Part shown: piece after piece, positions 1 to 7,900 of the stretch
Numbering within the stretch: position 1 is the first letter of the stretch
Layout of the letters: every line of letters begins with the position of its first letter
Source: Acanthamoeba lenticulata
Taxonomy: Eukaryota > Discosea > Longamoebia > Acanthamoebidae
Length of the DNA stretch: 13,164 bases
Reading direction: 5' to 3'
Assembly (NCBI GenBank): GCA_002179805.1
Contig: NAVB01001193.1
Span: forward strand, 1-13,164
The notes under the pieces: model-generated
Databases searched by the model: none
Seen by the model: only the letters and a program-made list of their open reading frames with translations
What the model was told of the DNA's origin: nothing
Made by a program: the position numbers and the translations under genes

Positions 1-58
1 GAGTAGCCCTCACTCCCTCTGTATTGTTTCTTTCTGGTTATGTGGCCACGGCACGCAG

Positions 59-803
59 ATACTGCAAGCAGATCATCAAAGTGGAGCTGAACCAGGTCAT
101 GCGGCAGCTGCTTCAGGAGCTCACCCGGTTTCAAGAGCGCGCGCGTGCCAAGGACCCCGACAAGGTTGCTGCTCCACTTGTGTGTGTGTGTGTGTGTGCA
201 GGAGACACGACCCGCTGGAAGACGTCGCTGACCGAACGGGATCTTTGGGGGGGGGCTTGTCCCTGCGACGGCTAGGCACGGACCAAAAAACGCTATGTGT
301 GCGGCCTGCGCGAGGTCCTCCGGAGCGTGGAGCGCAAGAAGGCCAAGTGTGTGGTGGTGACGCCTAACATCGAACGCATTTCATCTCCTGAGGGCGGTCT
401 TTTCGAGACCGTGGAGACCATCGTGCGCACGAGCCAGCAGCACCGCATTACTGTCATTTTTGCTATGACTCGTACCTCACTCGGCAAGGCTGTGTCGAAG
501 CGCCTCAAAATCGCTGCTCTCGCCATCCTCGATCCTTCCGGTGCGCAGTCCCGCCCAGAGCCTTTCGTCCGCTCTCTCTCTCTCTCTCTCTTTCTCTTGC
601 TCTCTTTCTCCTTCGCGCTGCGGTGCTGCGCAGTGTGTCCTCGTCTCATGATATTGGGATGACCCGCGGACACAGGCGCGGAGGACTACTACAAACAGGT
701 GCTGGCCCTGGCTCATGAAGGTCGCCTCGAATATCGGCGGATGCGCAAACGCGCATCCCAGCAACAGCAGCAGACTGCTGCGCGATCGCTGGCCCTCGCA
801 TAG
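59..803 (+). CDS. SECISBP2: SECIS-binding protein 2-like (SBP2) C-terminal part, 5' end outside window
   Basis: SBP2 binds the SECIS element in the 3' UTR of selenoprotein mRNAs through an L7Ae-type kink-turn-binding domain and recruits the selenocysteine elongation factor, so that UGA is read as Sec. Visible coding exons are 59-164, 276-540 and 676-803 (TAG stop 801-803). The frame stays open across both junctions (GT at 165 and 541, AG ending at 275 and 675). The first exon has a helical stretch with RYCKQII and LLQELTRFQERARAKDPDK. The second has the family hallmark GLREVL followed by KAKCVVVTPNIERI and VIFAMTRTSLGKAV, matching the L7Ae core of SBP2 rather than of ribosomal proteins. The third ends in a basic, Gln-rich tail (RRMRKRASQQQQQ). 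The N-terminal Sec-incorporation region lies left of the window. A coding-like stretch in another frame follows the stop (see findings), so the exact C-terminus is uncertain. Family call is strong; paralogue assignment (SECISBP2 or SECISBP2L) is not possible here. Confidence 0.82.
179..198. repeat. (TG)10 microsatellite in SBP2-like intron
   Basis: Ten TG units within the intron 165-275. A G9 run follows at 247-255 in the same intron. Confidence 0.95.
572..591. repeat. (CT)10 microsatellite in SBP2-like intron
   Basis: Pure CT tract inside the intron 541-675, continuing as an impure pyrimidine tract to about 613. Confidence 0.95.
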
Positions 804-1023
804 TTGCCTCGTCCCCTCGCGGCCCGGCCAACCGCCCCCATTGGAGGAGGTGCTGCCGCAGCTTCTCCAGGAGGCGGCTCGCGAGCGAGAACAGATGGAG
901 CTGCGCGACAGCTGTGCTGCTCGCACTGCCGCTTGATGATCAGGCTAGCGTGCCCATTAGGGGGTAGGCTCGTTCTGTGCGACGCATGACCATGGTCTTT
1001 TTGACTTTGCTTTTCTTTTCCTT
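804..1023. other. convergent intergenic region between SBP2-like and EAF6 genes
   Basis: 220 bases between two converging stop codons, so it should hold both 3' UTRs. No AATAAA is seen on either strand. Positions 838-936 are open on the plus strand with GC-rich third positions and an amphipathic, Glu/Arg-rich translation ending in TGA; this is treated as a finding, not a gene. A polypyrimidine stretch lies at 998-1025. Confidence 0.6.
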
Positions 1024-1798
1024 TCATTCGGGATGATGTTGCTTGTAGGAGTCGGTGCGCCTCCTTCGGATGACCTTCTTTTCTCTTCGGGGTTCCTCTT
1101 CTTCCTCATCGTCATCGTCATTGTCATCATCGTTCGACAAGGCGTCGTCTTCGTCCTCAACGTGCCCATCTCGTCCGTTGATGCCGTCTTCATCATCACG
1201 CTCAAGCAGCCCTATCCACCCACCCCCAAAAGACACGGAAAAAGGTTGGCCAAACCGCTCGAGAATCGCGCGGGCTGGGGACGTCGCTGTTCATACGTGC
1301 GCTGCCGCCCACCCCATTCGCTTGCAGGGCCGTGGTCGAAGAGAGCGAAAATACTCGGTGCTTGTTAGAGAAGTGCGGCTTCTTCTGTGAGACCGCGCCG
1401 CGCCGCGACAGGTAGCTGCCCCAGCCTGTATGCCACGAGTCGGGCGGGGTGAATGGGGCTGCAGCTTTGGTAACTCAGTTTTGCAGACTACCCTTACCGG
1501 AGAGGATGTTTCCGCGTGAATGCGTGTCTTCGAGGTAGGAGGTCTCGAGAGCATAGATCTGCTGCTCCAGAGTGGTCAAGTTGCGCTCCATGACCTCCCG
1601 CCTTTCCACCAGTTCACGGGCACGCGCGCGAGCGCCGTCCACCGCTTCGGTGGGTGCCGCACCGACGCTCTTCTTGCGTGGTCGCTTTTGTGCACTTTGC
1701 TGCTCTGTGCTTTTCGCCGTGGAAGACGAGCGCTTCCTTCCGACGCCGCCCGTAAGGCCCTCTTCCTCTTCCTCTCCCGACACCCCAACGTGGTCCAT
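1024..1798 (-). CDS. EAF6: EAF6/MEAF6 histone acetyltransferase complex subunit
   Basis: EAF6 is a small accessory subunit of MYST-type histone acetyltransferase complexes (NuA4 and NuA3 in yeast; NuA4/TIP60, MOZ/MORF and HBO1 in animals) and acts in the nucleus. Proposed exons on the minus strand are 1798-1498, 1425-1313 and 1200-1024, giving 196 residues, close to the roughly 190-200 of animal MEAF6. Exon 1 has an acidic and then basic N-terminus followed by the diagnostic coiled coil and motif LEQQIYALETSYLEDT and GNI. The first splice (GTAAGG donor, CAG acceptor ending at 1426) rebuilds the conserved GNILSGWGSYL. Exon 2 continues with HRVFSLSSTTAL, matching the conserved RLFS-SS segment. 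Exon 3 is a run of Asp/Glu and then Arg/Lys, as in animal homologues, but needs a rare GAG acceptor at 1203-1201. The ATG at 1798 has a good context (AACAAATGG). Exons 1-2 are firm; exon 3 is less so. Confidence 0.8.
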
Positions 1799-1982
1799 TT
1801 GTTGTTTGGGCCTCAACACAGGAGGAAAACAAAAAAGAAATAGAGTGGCATGACAGCTATCCGAAACATTTGCGCCAGGCTGGCACAGTTCCTCAACCAC
1901 CTGACGAACGAAATCTTTCGTTCCTAGCCCCGTCCTGCCACACATCCTCTCGCTTGCTAAACCCAATTCAGTGTGCACGCTT
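1799..1982. promoter_or_regulatory. divergent intergenic region, probable shared promoter of EAF6 and SPT6
   Basis: 184 bases separate the two proposed start codons, which point away from each other. Both promoters and both 5' UTRs must fit here, or each must extend into the other gene. I see no clear TATA box. The minus strand just upstream of the EAF6 ATG is pyrimidine-rich (about 1806-1845) and has an AG that could also be a 5' UTR acceptor. The minus-strand frame is open through the region to 2011, but this translation has no family resemblance and I leave it out of the gene. Confidence 0.5.
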
Positions 1983-4900
1983 ATGTGTATGTATCCTGCT
2001 CTCGTTGCCATCTTAGTGTTCCCGCAGCTTTTTGATTCTAATTGCAATTTTGGTCCCCAATGTAGCGGACATCGAAGACAAGTCAGATGGCGACAACATC
2101 GATTTTGACAGCAGTGAAGAAGAGGACTTAGAAGATGAGCCCGACCATTATGAAAATGATGGTTTTGTGGTGGAGGACATAGAGGAAGAAGAAGACGTTG
2201 ACCGGAGGCGGCGGCGTCATCGCGAGCGGGAGCCTGAGCCAGCTGCCGCAGGGGAGCTTGATCTAGACTTGGACCTAGACATCGGGGAGGGCGCAGGTGG
2301 AGAGAAGAATGCAGATCATGGAGGGGGCGAGGAGCGTCGTAAGAAGCGCAAGAAACGGAAAGCGCCTCGTGAACAACTGGATGAAGATGATCTCATGCTG
2401 ATTGCAGAAAACAGGGGCGAGCCTGTTCCTCACGCTGCCCTAAGCGACGCCAAATTTAAGCGTCTCAAAAAGAATCGAGACGACTTGAGCATCGACGATC
2501 TCGATGTCGATGGTGGTGACTCTGCAGAAGGCGGGCGCCTGGATGGAGCTACCCTCGAAAAAGATCTCTTCGGCGATGGTACCCCAACCTCTCACTTCCC
2601 TTCTTCTTCTTCTTCTGTTGCACTGGTTGGCTCGCTCCAATGGGGGGTGGCGGTGGTGTGAGCTTGCGTGGTTTGGCTGGTGAAGCTGGTAAAGCTGCTG
2701 GTGGAGGTACCAAGGGCTAACCATTCTTTCACTTTTGGTGGCGAAAATGGTGCATGAACACGCATGAGAGCAGACGTCGAAGATGAGGATCAGCCGCCTC
2801 CGGATGCAGGACTGGACCAGCGTGCGCCCGAGGATTTCTTTGATTCAGAGGAAGAAGAGGACTTGGACGACTTTATCGTCTACGGCGCGGAGGAGCAGCA
2901 GGAGCGCCAAAAGGCTCGCAAGGAACGCCGCCATGCCGGCACCCTGGGCGTTTCTAAGAGCCAGCTCGAAGAGGCGGCCTCCATTTTCGGTGGTGGTGAA
3001 GACTTGGACGAACTCCTTCGCTCACAGGCCGCCGACTTTAGCGAGGTGCACCTTTGCCCTGCCGCGTCGCCTCATCTTCTTCCCTCTCTCTCTCTCTCTC
3101 TTCCTCCCTCACCTCATCGGGCCTATCTCCTTCTTCTCCTCATGCTCACGTGCGGCGCGCGCGCTCTCTCTCTCTCTCTCTCTCTCGCTCCCTCTCTTCA
3201 TTTCCTGCAGTATGATATCGAACGTTCGGGTGGAGAGCATGAGGTGGCCCTTACCGCTGACGACGCGCTCGAGCAAATCAAGCAGCATTACGAACCCAGC
3301 CTTCTTGCCGAGAAATTCATCACTGCTGAGGACGAGCGCATCCGCCGCACAGACATCCCCGAACGCCTCCAGGTGCGTCGCCAACTCACTCGCCATTTCT
3401 CTTCTCCGAGCCGGAGCACATCCCACCCATCCTTCCGCTCTCACGCTCGCGTTTTAACACACACACACGCACGCACGCACGCAAAACGGTGGTTTGGGGC
3501 GGACGCGCAGCTGCGCTTTCCCGGTCTCGAACTGCCCCCGGTGGAGCGTGAGATACTGGGCCGAGAGGCCGAGTGGATTTTCAGTAGAGTCTTCCAGCAT
3601 CGGCCTGGGCTGGACGCTCATCAGCACGCGATGGTGACCCGCATCATGCAGGTCCTCGAGTTTATCCGCAAGCAAAACTTTGAGGTGCCCTTTATCGCAC
3701 ACTACCGGAAGGATTACTGGCGCTGCCCGCAGCTCTCAGCGTCCGACCTGTGGCTCATTTACACGTGGGATGAAAAGTTCATCCACATCCTCACCAAAAA
3801 GGCCAACCTCCGCGCCATGTACATGGCCATCGGTGCGCTGCCCTCCTCTCCCCACCCTCCCTCCAGGCACCCCGCACTGACATCTTCCCGCGCGCCTTTT
3901 TCTTTTCTCTACTCCTTCGGTATTGGAAATATCGCCGCGGGCAACAGAGGGTCTCGAGGAAGAGTACTACGGAGAGCTCATCGAGTCCTGTGATACGGAC
4001 CAAGACGTCAAGGATCTCCACGACCACTTCCAGTTGCACTACCACGAAGCCATTGAGCAGGTCTCGACTTCACGCTACAAGCGCCCCGTCAAGCGAGATT
4101 TTTATACTGTTTGCAAGAAGACCGGCCTCGTCGAGTTTGCCAACAAGGTTTCTCGCTTCGCCGCCTCGTCCTCGCCCTCGTCCTGGCTTCTTCCTAATCA
4201 ATCAATCATCCTCCCTGTGCCTTTTGTCGCGCCCCTCACAACAGAATTTCGGTCTGACGGCCAAGCAATTCGGCGACAACCTCATGGACTCAGTGCTGAC
4301 ACACACGCCCACTAATCCGGAGCCCGATCCTGAGACGCTGGCTACCGAGTTTTTGAACTCGCCGCAGAACCGTGAGTTCCTCGACGCCGTGTCCGTCCTC
4401 AAGGCCTCGCGGCATGTGCTCGCTCGGGAAATCGCCTACGACCCGCATGTGCGTACATCGCTGCGTTCGACCTTTTACGATCACGTCGAGATCTCTACCT
4501 TCCCGACCCCTCAGGGGCGCAAGCTCATTGACCGCCTTCACGAGTTTTTTGTATGTCTCTCCCCCTCCCCCCCCCCGGCCCCTCTTCTTCCCTCTCCTCC
4601 CGACGTCGCCGTTGTATAAAATACATGTTTTCTTATTTCTCCATGTGATTCAATTATGCTGATGAACTATCGCGACGGATGGCTGTTGTCCTCTGCGCGC
4701 CTGTCACAGAACATCAAGCGGCTTGAGAAGAAGCCCATGTGGGCCTTCAAGGAGTCAGCCCAGTTTCTGCAGATCCTCAAGGCCGAAAGGGAGGGCCTGA
4801 TCACTGTCACGATCTCCATTCCAAACGAAGCCGATTTCTTGCAAGAGATGGAGCAGCTCTACCTCTCCGACGGTCCCGCCCCTCCCCACACGCCCCTCAA

Positions 4901-7900
4901 AGCAATGATGATGGCCCTTTGGTCGCACACGCACGTGTTCTTATTTTTCTTGTACACGCACGCGCGCGCGCGCTCACACACACACACATACATACATGCC
5001 CACCACAGGCTACAGCTTGAATGCGCAAAAGTGGAACGAACAGAGGCGCCTCGTGCTGAAGGAAGCCCTCACGGCCAATCTCTACCCGCTGTTCCGTACT
5101 GAGCTGCGGGCCAAGTTGGCGCAGGAGGCCACTGACTACATTTTGGCCAAGAGCACGGCTCACCTGCGACACGAGCTCATGCGCGGGCCCTTCCGCCCTG
5201 TGCCCGCCTCCTCCTCGTCCCGTTCCCGCGACTACTACGGTACGGTCCCTCTGCCTCCCTCCCTCTCTCCTCTGATCCCAGTTCCTTCCTTTCCCTTCAA
5301 GCACCACCGGCAGCACGGGCCAAAACCGATTTCCTTCACCACGCGTAGCCAATCCCATGTAGGCCTGCGGCTGACTTGCTCCTCCTCTGCCTATCCGTGC
5401 TTGGGCACTTCAGACGACGAGGAAGACGACATGGAGCGGCTGGTGGGCAACACCAAGGTCATGGGTTGCGTGTGGGGCCAAGGCGATGCCCCGACCATTT
5501 GTGTGATGGTGGATCGATCAGGCGTGCCGATCGAGCTCATCAAACTGAACTTCGTCAACATGCGCTCTGATGAACGTCCGTTTCCCCCCCCCCACTCCTC
5601 CCCCCTCCTCCCAAATCCTCTCCTCCCTCTGGGGCTGACAAAATGTGCGCTCCTGCGCTCTGGGGTCATGCGTTGTGTCTGTGTGTGTGTGTGTGTGCAT
5701 ACAAATGGGTGGCGTGGCACAGACGCACCTGAGCTTGATCGGCGGAGGAGGGAGCAGGAGCTGCAGCAATTGCTAGAATTCATTTCCGATCACGCGCCGC
5801 ACGCCATCGTGCTGGGCGCCGGCCCTGGGGAGATCGACTCGCGGCGGTTCGCTAAGGAGCTTGCGCACGCCGCCGGCGTTGTGGAGGGGCGTAAGAATTT
5901 GCGCCATCGCATCCACGTGACCTACGTGGACTCGCGCGTCGCCAAGATTTACAAGAACTCGTCCCGCTCGCAGCAGGAATTCCCCGATTATGCGCCTCTC
6001 GCCAGGTTTGCGCCCTCCCCCTTCCCTTCCCTTCCCCTCCTTTCTCTATTTTGATGAGCCAGCACGGTGCGAGAGGGGGGGGGACCACACAAGCAGGCCG
6101 TGGCCCCCAATATTGATTAATTCGGTCCTTTCTTTTGTCGGGTGTGTGCGGGTGAGGTGTGCAGGGAGGCCGTGTGCTTGGCGCGATTCCTGCAGAACCC
6201 ATTGATCGAGTACTGCGGCCTCACCCTCGATGGGTCGGAGGAGATTCTGTGCTTGCCCTTCCACCCGCAACAGGACCTCGTGCGCTGCCCTCCCCTGGGA
6301 CCTGTCGGAATGATTGATGCATTGGACAAGGGCCATAAACGCGTGGAAGGGGGGGGGGGGAGAGTGGCGTTCCTGACCCTTGCTGGCCCTCCCTCCTCAC
6401 TGCGAGCAGGTGCCCAAGGAAGTCCTGCTTCAGCACCTGATGCGTACCTTCATCGACGCCGTCAACGATGTGGGCGTCGACGTCAATCACGCGGTCCAGC
6501 ACAAATTTGCGTCTGGCCCGCTCCAATTCGTTGCCGGGCTCGGCCCGCGTAAAGCTCAGGCTCTCTTGCAGGCCCTCGAACGCAAGGTCGCCCTCCCTCC
6601 TCCGGGGAGGCGTGCTTGGCCTTTGTTTTGTTTTGTTTTGTTTGTGTGTTTGTTTGTTTGCGTTTTGTGCCTCGCCAGCAGTGGGTGTGTGCACTGACAT
6701 GCATGCGCGCATGCACACGTACACACGTACACACGCAATCGTCTCTCTCTCTCTCTCTCTATGCACGTGCGTCGTCTTCTTGGGTGTTGGTTGTGGGGTG
6801 TGGAATAGGGAGGACTTGTTGCGTCGCGAGAGGAGATCGACGCAGCGCTGCAGACCTTCAGTCCGCCCGCCCCCTCTGGCGGCCTCGATGAGGACGACCG
6901 CGTGTCAGTGGTGTACACCAACTGCGCCGGGTTCCTTCGCATCTGTAAGAAGTACTTTTTGCGCGACCACCGCGAGTCCATCGGTGCGTGTCTCTCCTCA
7001 CCCTCAAAGCCATGCGCGAGGGCCGCTCTCTCTTGGGGGGGGGGGAGAGGGAGATGGCGCAAGCACCCACGGAAATGACCAATCGAATGATTTGCGCGTG
7101 TGCGCGCGTCTTTGGTATGTGGATCGGCTTGGCTTATACCTGTGTTTGTGTGCACAGATCCGCTCGATGACACGCGAATCCACCCGGACGACTACGGGTT
7201 CGCCCGCAAGATGGCCGCCGACGCCCTGGATGAGGAGGAGGATGAAGGCATCTCCCAGGTCGACGCTATCATTCGCCGCCCACAGAAGCTAGAAGACATC
7301 GGTACCACCGTTTGCCACCATCACCCCCCCCCCCAATGGCAGCGCCAGAAGCATGGCGTACATGCCTCACACCCACATACTCGCACTGCTGTTCCGCTTC
7401 TCCCTCCCTGTCTCCTCCTCCTCCTCCTCACGTGCTGGGGGCTCTCCAGACCTGGAGTCCTTTGCGGAGGAGTGGGAGCGGTCGGGCAAGGGCAAGAAGG
7501 CCATTGCCCTGCAAGACATCCGTCGAGAGCTGGGGGACCCCTATGCCGACCCGCGGGATTCCTACCGCGACCCGACTCCCGACCAGCTCTTCTACCTCCT
7601 TACCGGTGAGACTGAGGACACCCTCCGGTCCGTCCTCCCTCCCCATTCGTCCTGCCTCCCCAACAATGCTGCATTTGATCACCGATTTAGACTTGGGGTC
7701 TCTCTCTCACATGTCCACACGTCATGCCTCTTCCTCTATTTCTATTTACTTATTGGGGGGGGGGACGTACAGACCGGGGCAAGTGGTACACGCCAAGGTG
7801 TTCCGCGTGACCCGCGATCAGGTCTACTGCCGCCTTGACAATGGTCTCTTTGGTTCCATCCGAGTGGCGGAGCACCTCACGGACTCGGCCATCCGGTCCC

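Noticed and set aside
293..926. Minus-strand open frames opposite the SBP2-like exons
   Set aside because: They are Arg/Glu-rich translations of CT and GA repeats with no family resemblance, and lie antisense to conserved L7Ae coding sequence.
957..1205. Alternative frame for the EAF6 last exon reached from the TAG acceptor at 1211-1209
   Set aside because: It gives a Met-Thr repeat typical of an out-of-frame reading of GAT/GAC codons, whereas the adjacent frame gives the acidic then basic tail expected for the family.
1799..2047. Minus-strand frame upstream of EAF6 open for 83 more codons, with an ATG at 2011
   Set aside because: The translation shows no EAF6-like features, would overlap the SPT6 start, and the ATG at 1798 has a good context and gives the normal family length. 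Kept only as a possible alternative N-terminus.
4615..4624. TATAAAATAC, resembling a TATA box
   Set aside because: It is inside SPT6 intron 7, between exons fixed by conserved protein sequence. No gene start follows it.
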